Shown: positions 52,871 to 62,884 of the stretch, piece after piece
How the letters are laid out: each line of letters starts with the position of its first letter
Numbering within the stretch: position 1 is the first letter of the stretch
NCBI RefSeq assembly: GCF_009936375.1
Contig: NZ_AP022332.1
Span: 2,760,501 to 2,824,500 of the forward strand
Length of the DNA stretch: 64,000 nt
Source of the DNA: Methylosinus sp. C49
GTDB lineage: Bacteria > Pseudomonadota > Alphaproteobacteria > Rhizobiales > Beijerinckiaceae
Reading direction: 5' to 3'
Made by a program: the position numbers and the translations under genes
Notes under the pieces: model-generated
The model's database searches: none
What the model was told of the DNA's origin: nothing
What the model saw: only the letters and a program-made list of their open reading frames with translations

Positions 52871-54088
52871 ATGATGCAGACGATCTCCACGAGATGCTGC
52901 GTGGTCGGCGGCGGCCCGGCGGGGCTGATGGCGGGTTTTCTGCTGGCTCGCGCCGGCGTCGAGACGATCGTCCTCGAGAAGCACGCCGATTTCCTGCGCG
53001 ACTTTCGCGGCGACACGATCCACCCCTCGACTCTTCAGCTCATGTTCGAGCTCGGCCTGCTGCAGGAGTTTCTGAAGCTGCCGCATCGCAAGGCGTTTCA
53101 GCTCTCGGCCTTTCTGGAGGACCGCAAATTCGTCGTCGCCGATTTCCGCGGCCTGCCGACCTTGTGCAAATTCGTCGCCTTCATGCCGCAATGGGATTTT
53201 CTGGACTTCATCGCCGGCGAGGCGAAGAAGCTGCAAAATTTCCGCTTGCTGATGCAGACTGCGGCCGATGGCCTCGTCGAGGAGGACGGCCGCATCCTCG
53301 GCGTGCGCGCCACGGGGCCGGAGGGGCCGCTCGAGATCAGAGCCGATCTCACCATCGCCGCGGATGGACGCACGTCGCGGATGCGCGAATCGGCGGGGCT
53401 CGAGGTCGAGGATTTCGGCGCGCCCATGGATGTGCTGTGGTTCAAGATGCGGCGCGAGGCGAACGACCCGGAGGAGACCTTCGGCCGCGTCGCGCCCGGC
53501 CGCATGGTGGCGATGATCGAGCGCGGCGCCTATTGGCAGATCGGCTATGTGATCCCCAAGGGCCGAGCGCAGGCGCTGCGCGGCCGCCGAATCGACGAAT
53601 TTCGTCACGCCATAGCCGATTGCATTCCCTTTCTCGCCGATCGCGTCGAGGATTTGCGCGACTGGGAGGACGTGAATCTGCTGACCGTGCAGGTCGATCG
53701 CTTGAAGAATTGGAGCCGGCCGGGCCTGCTCTGCATCGGCGACGCCGCGCATGCGATGTCGCCCGTCGGCGGCGTCGGCGTCAATCTGGCGATTCAGGAC
53801 GCCGTGGCGACCGCAAATCTGCTCGCCGAAAAGCTGCGTGATGGAACGCTGACGGATGCGGATGTCGGCGCCGTGCAGAAGCGCCGGGAGTTTCCGGCGC
53901 GGATGACGCAGCGGCTGCAGCTCTTCATTCAAGATCGCGTCATCAGCAATGTGCTCGCCGCGGACAAGCCTTTCGAGCCGCCATTTGCGCTACGGCTTCT
54001 GGACCTCTTCCCGGTCCTACGGCAAATTCCGGCGCGGCTAGTCGGCCTCGGCGTGCGGCCGGAGCATGTCAATTCATCGCGCGGATGA
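52871..54088 (+). CDS. FAD-dependent aromatic hydroxylase-type monooxygenase
   Basis: 405 residues. FAD-binding GGGPAGLMAGFLLARAG, the ribose motif DFRGDTIHPSTLQ, the DG motif AADGRTSRMRES and the second FAD motif LCIGDAAHAMSPVGGVGVN place it in the PHBH group. Substrate is not clear: UbiH-like ring hydroxylation or phenolic degradation are both possible. Its end overlaps the convergent beta-propeller gene by 20 bases. Confidence 0.85.
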   Translation: MMQTISTRCCVVGGGPAGLMAGFLLARAGVETIVLEKHADFLRDFRGDTIHPSTLQLMFELGLLQEFLKLPHRKAFQLSAFLEDRKFVVADFRGLPTLCKFVAFMPQWDFLDFIAGEAKKLQNFRLLMQTAADGLVEEDGRILGVRATGPEGPLEIRADLTIAADGRTSRMRESAGLEVEDFGAPMDVLWFKMRREANDPEETFGRVAPGRMVAMIERGAYWQIGYVIPKGRAQALRGRRIDEFRHAIADCIPFLADRVEDLRDWEDVNLLTVQVDRLKNWSRPGLLCIGDAAHAMSPVGGVGVNLAIQDAVATANLLAEKLRDGTLTDADVGAVQKRREFPARMTQRLQLFIQDRVISNVLAADKPFEPPFALRLLDLFPVLRQIPARLVGLGVRPEHVNSSRG

Positions 54089-55025
54089 AAGCGCCGAAGG
54101 CGCGCGGTCCATCGCCGGTCTTGGCCTTGGCGATCACCTTCAGGCTGTCGGCGGCGATCGACCAGAATTCATTGGTGAACCAGTTGGCGACATAGACGGT
54201 CTTGCCGTCGCGGCTCGCGCCGATGCCTTCTGGATATTCCCCGACCTTCACCTGCGCCACCGGCGCGAAGGTCGAGAGATCGAAGACGCTGACCGATTCG
54301 GCATATTGGTCGGTGACGAAGCCCCTGCCCTGCGCCAGCGCCACGCAATAAGGTCGCTTGCCGACCTTCACCGTGGCGATGACACGCCGGCTCGAAAGAT
54401 CGATGACGCTGACATCGTCCGATTCGACATTGGCCGTGTAGGCGCGCTCGCCCTTGGCGTCGATGGTGACGCCGAAAGGATGGCGGCCGACATCGAGCTC
54501 GCCGAGCTTCTCGAAGGACGCCGCATCGACGAAGGCGATTTTATTGGCGTCGCGAATCGCGACGAGGATCGTCTTGCCGTCGGGCGTCACGGCGACGCCG
54601 GAGGGCGTGACGCCGACTTTCGCCGTGGCGACGACGCCCGCTTCGGGATCGACAGCAAAGAGCCGCTGCTCATACATGTCGGCGACATAGACGCGCTTGC
54701 CGTCCGGCGCGACGGCGAGGCCGAGCGGGCCGCCCTCGAGCGGTATCTTGCGTAGGACGCGACGCTCACGCGTGTCGACGACGGAAAGAAATTTTCCTTC
54801 CGGGCTCGTCACATAGGCGCGGGCGCCGTCGGCCGAGACGGCGACGCCGGCCGGCTTGCCGCCGATCGGCAGGGTCGCGACGGGGGCCATGGTCGAAAGA
54901 TCGACGATGGTGAGATCGCCGCTGCCCTGATTGGTGACGAAAGCCTCGTCCGCTCCCGCGGGCGAAGCGAGAGCGAGCCCGAGAAGGGCGGCGCGCGCCG
55001 CACTGCCCCAGGAATTGCGGATCAC
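54069..55025 (-). CDS. Exported YVTN-family beta-propeller protein
   Basis: 318 residues. Signal peptide ending near AGADE, then about seven repeats with the pattern PxGVAVSPDGxxxYVxN (for example GVAVTPDGKTILVA, GVTIDAKGERAYTAN). Folds as a propeller and probably acts in the periplasm. The start overlaps the stop of the MxaD-like gene (GATCA region at 55022-55025), so the two proteins are made together. Such propellers are often found near PQQ-dehydrogenase systems. Confidence 0.88.
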   Translation of the reverse strand: MIRNSWGSAARAALLGLALASPAGADEAFVTNQGSGDLTIVDLSTMAPVATLPIGGKPAGVAVSADGARAYVTSPEGKFLSVVDTRERRVLRKIPLEGGPLGLAVAPDGKRVYVADMYEQRLFAVDPEAGVVATAKVGVTPSGVAVTPDGKTILVAIRDANKIAFVDAASFEKLGELDVGRHPFGVTIDAKGERAYTANVESDDVSVIDLSSRRVIATVKVGKRPYCVALAQGRGFVTDQYAESVSVFDLSTFAPVAQVKVGEYPEGIGASRDGKTVYVANWFTNEFWSIAADSLKVIAKAKTGDGPRAFGAFIRAMN

Positions 55026-55567
55026 TTGCCTTCGACCTTGGCCTTCAGCGAAGCGAGGCCGGCCTTGTAGAGATCGCCCACGGCCTTCAGCGCCGCCTCG
55101 TCGGAGAGCTCCGGCGGCGGATCATTGTTGGGGAAGCCGCGATAGAAGGCGCCGCGCCATTCGACGACGCTCTTGTCGCCCTGCGGCTTTATCGTGATCG
55201 TCGAGGAATAATTGTTCACCGGCAGGATTTTCACATCCACCTTCTCAATGCGATAGGCGAGCGAGAAGTCCTTGGCGTCATATTTGGTCAGCAGCTCGTC
55301 GATCTCGCCGCCGTTCTTCAGCGTGAGATGGCGCGTCGCCTTGTCGGGCGTGTTGCCGCCCTGCCCTTCTGTCTTGGCGATAGGCGGGAGCCAGCTCAGA
55401 TCCTGGAAATTGCCGACGATCGCCCAGACCTTCTCGGCCGGAGCGGCGATCTCGATCGTCTCCGTCACCTTCTGGCGCGAGGGGCCGTGGGCGAGCGCGG
55501 CCGACGAGGCGAGAGCCGCGAGCGACAAGGCGGCCAGGAACCCCCGGCGCGCGACGACGAATGACAT
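55022..55567 (-). CDS. MxaD-like SRPBCC protein, exported
   Basis: 181 residues from ATG 55567. A signal peptide with RRGFLAALSLAALASSAALA is followed by HGPSRQKVTETIEIAAPAEK and KVWAIVGNFQDLSWLPPI, an SRPBCC lipid/ligand-binding fold. The start region resembles MxaD, a periplasmic protein that helps methanol dehydrogenase pass electrons to cytochrome cL. No mxa or xox gene is in the window, so the name is by similarity only. The frame is open 129 bases further upstream, but that part is not signal-like. Confidence 0.82.
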   Translation of the reverse strand: MSFVVARRGFLAALSLAALASSAALAHGPSRQKVTETIEIAAPAEKVWAIVGNFQDLSWLPPIAKTEGQGGNTPDKATRHLTLKNGGEIDELLTKYDAKDFSLAYRIEKVDVKILPVNNYSSTITIKPQGDKSVVEWRGAFYRGFPNNDPPPELSDEAALKAVGDLYKAGLASLKAKVEGK

Positions 55568-56161
55568 GACTACCTCCTGAAGGGCATTTAGGCGCCTATT
55601 GCCCCGGCGCCGCCGGCGCGCAACTAACTCCTCCGCGCCCTGCGGCGTCAAGACTCCCGATCTCTGCGGGCGGAAAATCCTGCTGCGCTGCGACAAAGTT
55701 CCCGAAGCTTTCGTCGCAGAAATGAGGCGCCGTCCCTCGGGCCTGCTCGAGAATCGCGCTTTCGAGCGCCCTTACGTAAAGTGCGGCTCACGTCGAGCCC
55801 GCTGTCCAGAGCGCGACTCGGCTTTCCCCATTATCCACGGTATTTTGCAAGATATTGTCCAATTATTTATTCCTCACACTATATCTTGACGCCGTCGGAA
55901 GAGTGACGCACTGTGCGGGTGTCTCATGACGCAGCGGCGGATGAACGAAAAAGCTGTTTCTCGCGCGCCCCCGGCGGGCGGCGCGACGCTTTTCGGCAGC
56001 CAAAGCTGCGGCTCGTCGCAGCGGCTCTCCGCCGCGCCGCGGCCCGACCCCCGTATCTGCGTTTCCTGCCGACGTAGAGTCCCTGCCAGAACGAGCTTGT
56101 CGCGACCGATCCATCGGCCGCGATCGATTCACCGCGCGCATTTTTCGAGGATCGAAATACG
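55568..56161. other. Intergenic region with the nrdJ leader
   Basis: 594 bases between the MxaD-like gene and nrdJ. It holds the NrdR boxes at 55845-55891; the 270 bases after them appear to be a long nrdJ leader. I looked for the cobalamin-riboswitch segments in that leader and did not find them. Confidence 0.5.
55845..55891 (+). promoter_or_regulatory. Tandem NrdR boxes upstream of nrdJ
   Basis: Two 16-base sites, starting at 55845 (TTGCAAGATATTGTCC) and 55876 (ACACTATATCTTGACG), resemble the NrdR consensus ACACWATATATYGTGT. Their starts are 31 bases apart, about three helical turns, the spacing expected for NrdR pairs. They should repress the reductase gene when dATP is high. Confidence 0.7.
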
Positions 56162-59100
56162 ATGAAGATCGAGCGACGCCACACGACAGCCGGCCAGTCT
56201 CCCTATGCGGACATCGAGTTTCGCGCGGCGCGTAGCGAGATTCGCAACCCTGACGGCTCGGTCGTGTTCTCGCTCGAGAATATCGACGCGCCGGCCGATT
56301 GGAGCCAGGTCGCCATCGACGTGCTGGCGCAGAAATATTTCCGCAAGGCCGGCGTGCCGGCGCGGCTGAAGCGCGTCGAGGAGCATGAGGTTCCGAGCTT
56401 CCTGTGGCGCTCTGTTCCCGATGCGGAGGCGCTCGCCCTTCTGCCCAAGGCGGAGCGCTATTCCTCCGAGACCTCGGCGCGCGAGGTGTTCGACCGTCTC
56501 GCCGGCGCCTGGGCCTATTGGGGCTGGAAGGGCGGCTATTTCGACACGGAGGAGGACGCCTCCGCCTTTCAGGACGAGCTCCGCTACATGCTGGCCCGCC
56601 AGATGGCGGCGCCCAATTCGCCGCAATGGTTCAACACCGGCCTGCATTGGGCCTATGGCGTCGACGGCCCCAGCCAGGGGCATTTCTATGTCGATTATCA
56701 GACCGGCAAGCTGACCAAGTCCAAGACCGCCTATGAGCATCCGCAGCCGCACGCCTGCTTCATCCAGTCGGTGGAGGACGATCTCGTCAATGACGGCGGC
56801 ATAATGGACCTTTGGGTGCGCGAGGCGCGCCTGTTCAAATACGGCTCCGGCACCGGCTCCAATTTCTCCAAGCTGCGCGGCGAGAAGGAGAAGCTCTCGG
56901 GCGGCGGCTCCTCCTCCGGCCTCATGTCCTTCCTGAAGATCGGCGACCGCGCGGCGGGCGCGATCAAATCCGGCGGCACGACGCGCCGCGCCGCGAAAAT
57001 GGTGGTGGTCGACGTCGACCATCCCGATATCGAGGCCTTCATCGATTGGAAGGTGAAGGAGGAGGAGAAGGTCGCCTCGCTCGTCGCCGGCTCCAAGATC
57101 GTCAAGAAGCATTTGAAAGCCGTGCTGCGCGCCTGCGTCAATTGCGAAGGGCCGGGCTTCGACTGCTTCGACCCGGAGAAGAATCCGGCGCTGAAGCGTG
57201 AGATCAGAGCCGCGCGCCGCGCCGAGGTGCCGGACAATTACATCAAGCGCGTCATTCAATTCGCGCGTCAGGGCTATAAGGACATTTCCTTCGACACCTA
57301 TGACACGGATTGGGACAGCGAGGCCTATCTCACCGTCTCGGGCCAGAATTCCAACAACACCGTGCGCGTCACCGACGAATTTCTGAAGTCGGTGGAGACC
57401 GACGGCGATTGGACGCTGACGCGCCGCCTCGACGGCAAGCCGTCGAAGACGCTGAAGGCCCGGGAATTGTGGGAGAAGATCGGCTACGCCGCCTGGGCTT
57501 CCGCCGATCCCGGCATTCAGTTCCACACGACGATCAATGATTGGCACACCTGCCCGGCCGGCGGCGCCATACGCGCCTCCAATCCGTGCTCGGAATATAT
57601 GTTCCTCGACGACACGGCCTGCAATCTCGCCTCGCTGAACCTGCTGCAGTTCCGCGACGCGCAGACGAAGCGCATCGACGTCGATTCTTACGAGCACGCC
57701 GTGCGGCTATGGACCGTCGTGCTGGAAATCTCCGTGCTGATGGCGCAATTTCCGTCTCGGGAGATCGCGCAACTGTCTTATGAATATCGCACGCTCGGCC
57801 TCGGCTACGCCAATGTCGGCGGCCTGCTGATGTCCTCCGGCATCGCCTATGACAGCGACGCCGGCCGCGCGCTCTGCGGCGCGCTTTCGGCGATCATGAC
57901 CGGCGTCGCCTATCGCGCCTCGGCGGAAATGGCCAAGGAGCGCGGCCCCTTCTCGGGCTTCGAGGCCAATCGCGAAGCCATGCTGCGCGTCATTCGCAAT
58001 CACCGCCGCGCCGCCCATGGCCAGCGCGCCGGCTATGAGGGCCTCGCGACCGCGCCCGTGCCGCTCGACCACGCCGCCTGCCCCGATGCGGCGCTCATCG
58101 CCCGCGCGACCCGCGCCTGGGACGAGGCGCTCGCGCTCGGCGAGGAGCATGGATATCGCAATGCGCAAGTCTCCGTCGTCGCGCCGACCGGCACGATCGG
58201 CCTCGTCATGGATTGCGACACCACCGGCATAGAGCCGGATTTCGCTCTGGTGAAATTCAAGAAGCTCGCCGGCGGCGGCTATTTGAAGATCGTCAATCGC
58301 GCCGCGCCGGAAGCTTTGCGCGCCCTCGGCTATAGAGAATCCGAGATCGCCGAGATCGAGGCTTACGCCGTCGGCCACGCCTCGCTCTCCAACGCCCCGG
58401 CGATCAACACGACCTCGCTGCGCGCGCGCGGCTTCACCGACGAGAAGATCGAGACGGTGGAAAAAGCGCTCGCCTCCGCCTTCGACATCAAATTCGTTTT
58501 CAACAAATGGACGCTCGGCGCGGATTTCCTCACCGGCGCGCTGAAGGTTCCTGCGGCGGCGCTGGAAGATGCGAGCTTCGATCTGCTCACCCATCTCGGC
58601 TTCTCGCGCCAGGAGATAGAGGCCGCCAATGTCCACATTTGCGGCGCCATGACCCTGGAGGGCGCGCCGCATTTGAAGGCGGAGCATTATCCCGTCTTCG
58701 ATTGCGCCAATCCCTGCGGGCGCACCGGCAAGCGCTATCTCTCGGTCGAGAGCCATATTCGCATGATGGCGGCGGCGCAGCCCTTCATCTCGGGCGCGAT
58801 CTCCAAAACGATCAACATGCCCAATGACGCCACGATCGAGGATTGCGAGGCGGCCTATCTCCTGTCGTGGAAGCTGGCGCTGAAGGCCAACGCCCTCTAT
58901 CGCGACGGCTCCAAGCTGTCGCAGCCGCTCTCCTCGCAGCTCGTTTCCGACGCCGACGACGAGGCGGAGGAAGTCGCCGAGGAGATCATCTCCGCCAATG
59001 CGCCGGCGCGCGCGGCGGCCATCGCCGAGCGCATCGTCGAGCGCGTGGTGCATCAAGTGGTGCGCGAGCGCGAGAAGCTGCCGGATCGGCGCAAGGGCTA

Positions 59101-59791
59101 TACGCAGAAGGCGGCCGTCGGCGGCCATAAGGTCTATCTGCGCACGGGCGAATATGTGGACGGGCGCCTCGGCGAGATCTTCATCGACATGCACAAGGAA
59201 GGCGCGGCCTTCCGCAGCCTGATGAATAATTTCGCCATCGCCATCTCGCTCGGCCTGCAATATGGCGTGCCGCTTGAGGAATATGTCGACGCCTTCACCT
59301 TCACGCGCTTCGAGCCCGCGGGCTTCGTGCAGGGCAATGACGCGATCAAGAATGCGACGTCCATTCTGGACTATGTGTTCCGCGAGCTGGCGATCTCCTA
59401 TCTCGGCCGCAATGATCTCGCCCATGTCTCGCCGGACGATATCGGCCATGACGTGCTCGGCAAGGGCGAGCATGAAGGCAAGGCGCCCGAGAGCGCATCG
59501 TCGGTCGTCTCGAAAGGACTGTTGCGCTCCAAGACGGATCGGCTGATGCTGGTGCGCGGCGGCGCGACCGCGCTGCGCGAGAGCCCCGCGGAAGAGGTGG
59601 AGCAGCCCTTGTCCGAGCTCGGCTGGACGGCGCCGACGCGCCCGGTGGAGAGCGTCGCCGACAAGCGCGCCGAAGCGCGGATGAAGGGCTATGTGGGCGA
59701 AGCCTGCCCGGAATGCGCGAATTTCACGCTCGTCCGCAATGGCACCTGCCTGAAATGCGAGACCTGCGGCAGCACCACAGGCTGCAGCTGA
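56162..59791 (+). CDS. nrdJ: Adenosylcobalamin-dependent (class II) ribonucleotide reductase
   Basis: 1209 residues. Substrate-site [15 protein letters not shown]-related [13 protein letters not shown], the active-site Cys in SNPCSEYMF and radical-site region [10 protein letters not shown] are visible, as is [23 protein letters not shown]-terminal redox/zinc segment has four CxxC-type cysteines ([17 protein letters not shown]). It makes deoxyribonucleotides without oxygen dependence but requires B12, which fits the btuB regulon at 10-12 kb. Confidence 0.96.
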   Translation: MKIERRHTTAGQSPYADIEFRAARSEIRNPDGSVVFSLENIDAPADWSQVAIDVLAQKYFRKAGVPARLKRVEEHEVPSFLWRSVPDAEALALLPKAERYSSETSAREVFDRLAGAWAYWGWKGGYFDTEEDASAFQDELRYMLARQMAAPNSPQWFNTGLHWAYGVDGPSQGHFYVDYQTGKLTKSKTAYEHPQPHACFIQSVEDDLVNDGGIMDLWVREARLFKYGSGTGSNFSKLRGEKEKLSGGGSSSGLMSFLKIGDRAAGAIKSGGTTRRAAKMVVVDVDHPDIEAFIDWKVKEEEKVASLVAGSKIVKKHLKAVLRACVNCEGPGFDCFDPEKNPALKREIRAARRAEVPDNYIKRVIQFARQGYKDISFDTYDTDWDSEAYLTVSGQNSNNTVRVTDEFLKSVETDGDWTLTRRLDGKPSKTLKARELWEKIGYAAWASADPGIQFHTTINDWHTCPAGGAIRASNPCSEYMFLDDTACNLASLNLLQFRDAQTKRIDVDSYEHAVRLWTVVLEISVLMAQFPSREIAQLSYEYRTLGLGYANVGGLLMSSGIAYDSDAGRALCGALSAIMTGVAYRASAEMAKERGPFSGFEANREAMLRVIRNHRRAAHGQRAGYEGLATAPVPLDHAACPDAALIARATRAWDEALALGEEHGYRNAQVSVVAPTGTIGLVMDCDTTGIEPDFALVKFKKLAGGGYLKIVNRAAPEALRALGYRESEIAEIEAYAVGHASLSNAPAINTTSLRARGFTDEKIETVEKALASAFDIKFVFNKWTLGADFLTGALKVPAAALEDASFDLLTHLGFSRQEIEAANVHICGAMTLEGAPHLKAEHYPVFDCANPCGRTGKRYLSVESHIRMMAAAQPFISGAISKTINMPNDATIEDCEAAYLLSWKLALKANALYRDGSKLSQPLSSQLVSDADDEAEEVAEEIISANAPARAAAIAERIVERVVHQVVREREKLPDRRKGYTQKAAVGGHKVYLRTGEYVDGRLGEIFIDMHKEGAAFRSLMNNFAIAISLGLQYGVPLEEYVDAFTFTRFEPAGFVQGNDAIKNATSILDYVFRELAISYLGRNDLAHVSPDDIGHDVLGKGEHEGKAPESASSVVSKGLLRSKTDRLMLVRGGATALRESPAEEVEQPLSELGWTAPTRPVESVADKRAEARMKGYVGEACPECANFTLVRNGTCLKCETCGSTTGCS

Positions 59792-59884
59792 GCCGCGCGT
59801 ATTCTGCTGACAATTGACTGACGACATATGAAACGGCGGCGAATCTTCGCATTCGCCGCCGACGCCATGAAAGCCGCGCGCCGC

Positions 59885-60454
59885 TCACAAAGGCGCGTCA
59901 GGCACGCCATGCACATGGACGTCGCGGCCGGAATGCTTGTTGAGAATATCTATGGCGCTTTTCTCATGCGCGGCGTCGCGCGTGCGCACCCATAGCAATA
60001 TGCCGCCGCGATCCAGCTGCTCTTGCAGATATTGCGCGTGATTCTCGCCGATCAGCTTGGCGAAGAGCGCTCCGACCAGTCCGCCGCCGCCGCCGGCGAT
60101 GGCCGCCGCCGCGAGCGCGGCCGCCATGGTTCCGCCGCTCGCGAAGATCAATCCCGCCGCGCCGATCGCGCCTATATAGCCGAGGCCGCCGACCAGCGCG
60201 CCTTGCGCCTCGCCGATCGACTCGGGCGAGATATAGGCGCCGCGCGGAACATCCGCGTCGTCCGCCACATCCGTCGCCTTCTCATAGGCGTGGCCGAGCT
60301 TGGCGTCGACCGTATGCTCGCCGGCCATGAGGCTGATGTCGGCGCGATCGAAGCCGGACGTCTGCAATTCGTCGATCGCCTCTTGAAGCGTATCGGCCGT
60401 GTCGAACACGCCGACGGCTTCGCGAACCTGGCTGGTCTCCTCGCCGGACGCCAT
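59885..60454 (-). CDS. Glycine-rich transmembrane stress-type protein of unknown function
   Basis: 189 residues. An N-terminal ferredoxin-like part (VGVFDTADTLQEAIDELQTS; ADISLMAGEHT) and a C-terminal one (GGILLWVRTRDAAHEKSAID) flank a central glycine/alanine-rich hairpin that spans the membrane twice (residues about 85-130). This layout is typical of proteins annotated as general stress/low-temperature-induced, with unclear function. Convergent with nrdJ. Confidence 0.8.
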   Translation of the reverse strand: MASGEETSQVREAVGVFDTADTLQEAIDELQTSGFDRADISLMAGEHTVDAKLGHAYEKATDVADDADVPRGAYISPESIGEAQGALVGGLGYIGAIGAAGLIFASGGTMAAALAAAAIAGGGGGLVGALFAKLIGENHAQYLQEQLDRGGILLWVRTRDAAHEKSAIDILNKHSGRDVHVHGVPDAPL

Positions 60455-60903
60455 GACTGTCTCCTCATATGCTCGTGCGATACAGATAGTCGCGGGTGAG
60501 CGGCACGGCGTCGATGCGCCGCGCCAGCCGAATGTGAAAGTCGACCGACTTTTCGAGCGAAAACAGCGCCGTCATTTGCGACGTCCGGCTGGAGTTCGGC
60601 AAAGCGCCGCAACCGTCAGATATCGCCGCGCGCTCCTGCTTCAATATGCGGCGACGCCGCGGCCGCCGGCCCGTGCGTTCACGCACATCGCCGCGATCCG
60701 GCGCGGGCCATTGTCAGCAGGTCCTGAATTTCTCTCCACCTTCTCCTGAGCCTCCTTCGAGCCGCCCTATCCGGGGCGGCTCTTTTTTGGCGCCGGCCGG
60801 ATGAGGCCCTGGCCGAACCTGCGCGCGCCGTTTCTTGCATGGCCGCGCTCGCATGGACCGACCTGCGCCGCAGGCGACACCCGATGCTTGAGAGGAGATC
60901 GAC
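60455..60903. other. Intergenic region of 449 bases
   Basis: No convincing gene. A 36-residue minus-strand frame (60465-60575) ends ten bases before the stress-protein start but lacks a ribosome site. The plus strand has a strong terminator at 60759 with no clear gene before it. Confidence 0.4.
60759..60788 (+). terminator. Strong intrinsic terminator with no evident upstream gene
   Basis: GAGCCGCCC (60759-60767) pairs perfectly with GGGCGGCTC (60774-60782), followed by six T. Nothing on the plus strand between nrdJ and here has a convincing coding frame, so it either ends an unannotated small RNA or insulates the small gene at 60904. Confidence 0.85.
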
Positions 60904-61176
60904 TTGGCCGAGGAACCGAAATTCACCCGCGAGCGCCCCAAGACGGTCGGCGAGCTGATCGAGGCCTTGCAGAAGCTGCCAGCGAACGCGCGCGTCTTGG
61001 TCCATGGCGAGGACGACAGCCTCTATGATTGCGGCATGCCTATGATCGAGCTGGTGATGCTCAATCGATACCCGGACAGCCGGGACAATCTCGGCCCGCA
61101 TCGGCTGTCGAGCGGCATGGACGCCGATAAGGCGGTCGGCGTCGTCATCATCAATGACGCAAATCGGGAGTGGTGA
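60904..61176 (+). CDS. Small conserved-looking protein with TTG start
   Basis: 90 residues. AGGAG lies eight bases before TTG 60904. The frame begins KTVGELIEALQKLPANARVL, a helix typical of real small proteins, and has LVHGEDDSLYDCGMP and VGVVIINDA as strand-like segments. No family recognised. The intergenic repeat at 61241 follows. A real gene is likely because of the ribosome site and balanced composition. Confidence 0.7.
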   Translation: MAEEPKFTRERPKTVGELIEALQKLPANARVLVHGEDDSLYDCGMPMIELVMLNRYPDSRDNLGPHRLSSGMDADKAVGVVIINDANREW

Positions 61177-61240
61177 GGGGAGCGCGCAGCGTCAGAGGCC
61201 CCGCCCCGGCGCGGCCCTCATCGCTGCGGCCCTCGCGCCT

Positions 61241-61345
61241 TTCCGGTTCAGATCGAACCGAAAAGACTCTAGTTTCCCTTGCTCTGTCGCGTTTTCGTCA
61301 CGCGAGCCGGTTCGCACTTCGCTCGAAAACACTCCAGGCTCGGCA
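61241..61345. repeat. Rhizobiales-type extragenic repeat
   Basis: A 6-bp hairpin (CGGTTC at 61244-61249 with GAACCG at 61255-61260) leads into GACTCTAG and then CGCGTTTTCGTCACGCGAGC, GGTTCGCACTTCGCTCGAAAA. From memory, very similar elements are scattered through Rhizobiales genomes. It separates two convergent genes and probably has no coding role. Confidence 0.65.
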
Positions 61346-61362
61346 AGCGGACGCCGCGCCTC

Positions 61363-62802
61363 TCAATAAGCGCGCGAATCGCGCAGCACCATCATCATGG
61401 TGCGGAATATGATGCCGACGTCGAGCAGCAACGTCCAATTGTCGATGTAATAGAGGTCGCAGTCCACGCGGCTGCGTAGCTTATCCAAAGTGTCCAGCTC
61501 GCCGCGGAAGCCTTTGACTTGCGCCCAGCCGGTCATGCCCGGCTTCACCCTGTGGCGCACGGCGTAATATTCGACCAGCTCCTCGAGGTTGCGGCCGTCG
61601 GTCTTGGTGGCCAGCGCATGCGGACGCGGACCGACGATCGACATATCCCCGAGGATCACATTGATCAGCTGCGGCAGCTCGTCGATGCTCGAGCGTCGGA
61701 TGAAACGCCCGACGCGCGTGACGCGCGGATCTCCGCGGCTCGTCTGCACCGTGGCGTGCGCATCGGTCTTCTCGGCGAACATGGAACGAAACTTCCACAA
61801 TTCGAAAATGCGGCCATTGAAGCCGACACGCTGCTGCCGGAAGAAAATCGGACCCGGAGAGTCGATCCTGATCGCCAGGGCGGTCGCCGCCATCAGCGGC
61901 GACAGCAGAACGAGGGCGCAGGAGGCGAGCGCGATATCCTCGAGGCGCTTGAACCAGAGGTTCCAGCCGTGGATCGGCTCCTCCATGCCGCAGAAGGAGA
62001 TGCGGTCGCCGAATTTCGCGACGCTGACGACATCCGCCATCACGCGCCGATCCGCCGGCAGGACGAACACGCGCGTGGAAAGATGCCGCAGCATGTCGAG
62101 ATGGCGCAGAACATTCGGAATCTCGGCCCAGGGCGCGGCGAGATAGACATGGTCGATCGCTTCCTGGACGATGCGATCCGACAAATCCGCGAGCTCGGCG
62201 AGATCGGCATATGTGGCGTAGCCGACGACGACCTCCTCATTGCGGGTCTCGCCCTCGATCTCGCGCGGATGCAACGGATCGCAGAACACGCCGACCGAGA
62301 GCGCGCGATGCACGAAAGCGCTCTCCGCCAGCGCCTCGCGAATGCGTCGCAAGATCAGAGCGCGCGCGGCGATCGCGATCGCCGTGCTCGTCCCCGCCCA
62401 GGAGAAGAACCAGAGGCGCGAATAGCTCTCCGCCGATTTCGTCGCGGCGGCGATGCAGATCATCAAGGCGAAAGTCGCGAGGAAGGACAGAGTAGCGCGC
62501 CGCAGCACATGCCGGCGATCGAGCACGCTCGATGTCCGATAGACCTCGAAAATATGCGCCAATCCGAACTGCAGGGAGGCGGCGAAGAAAATCGCCCAGA
62601 TTTGCCACTCCTGCGGCGAGGCCCCCGCCGACTCGCCGGAAAGCCCGGCGCATGCGACCCCCGTGACGATCAAAGCAAAAATGTCGAAGGCGGCAAATCC
62701 GGCGGAAAAATTATGGAGCGAAATTCGTTTCGACTTGCGAGTCGATCTGCGGGACCACACGACGTCCCGCGAGTCGCAAAAATCCAACCACATACTCGTC
62801 AA
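61363..62802 (-). CDS. Polyprenyl-phosphate glycosyl-1-phosphate transferase (exopolysaccharide priming)
   Basis: 479 residues. Four or five N-terminal membrane helices and a cytoplasmic CoA-binding-like region precede the bacterial sugar-transferase domain, with FKRLEDIALASCALVLLSP before the catalytic core, WKFRSMFAEK, RGDPRVTRVGRFIRR and DMSIVGPRPHA. It moves glucose-1-phosphate or galactose-1-phosphate to undecaprenyl phosphate. No glycosyltransferase operon surrounds it, but the Wza-like gene at the left edge and the phosphomutase at 37.6 kb would fit a polysaccharide pathway. Confidence 0.9.
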   Translation of the reverse strand: MTSMWLDFCDSRDVVWSRRSTRKSKRISLHNFSAGFAAFDIFALIVTGVACAGLSGESAGASPQEWQIWAIFFAASLQFGLAHIFEVYRTSSVLDRRHVLRRATLSFLATFALMICIAAATKSAESYSRLWFFSWAGTSTAIAIAARALILRRIREALAESAFVHRALSVGVFCDPLHPREIEGETRNEEVVVGYATYADLAELADLSDRIVQEAIDHVYLAAPWAEIPNVLRHLDMLRHLSTRVFVLPADRRVMADVVSVAKFGDRISFCGMEEPIHGWNLWFKRLEDIALASCALVLLSPLMAATALAIRIDSPGPIFFRQQRVGFNGRIFELWKFRSMFAEKTDAHATVQTSRGDPRVTRVGRFIRRSSIDELPQLINVILGDMSIVGPRPHALATKTDGRNLEELVEYYAVRHRVKPGMTGWAQVKGFRGELDTLDKLRSRVDCDLYYIDNWTLLLDVGIIFRTMMMVLRDSRAY

Positions 62803-62884
62803 CCCCGAAAATATTCGGAAGTAATCTAGCTTAATTTTCTGTCAATGCAAGTCACGCACATGCTCTGTTTCGAGACAGATGCGT

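Noticed and set aside
55892-56161. Cobalamin riboswitch in the nrdJ leader
   Set aside because: The GCCACTG, CCCGCAACTG and B12-box segments are missing.
60465-60575. 36-residue minus-strand frame just before the stress-protein gene
   Set aside because: No ribosome site and no conserved feature; too short to support.
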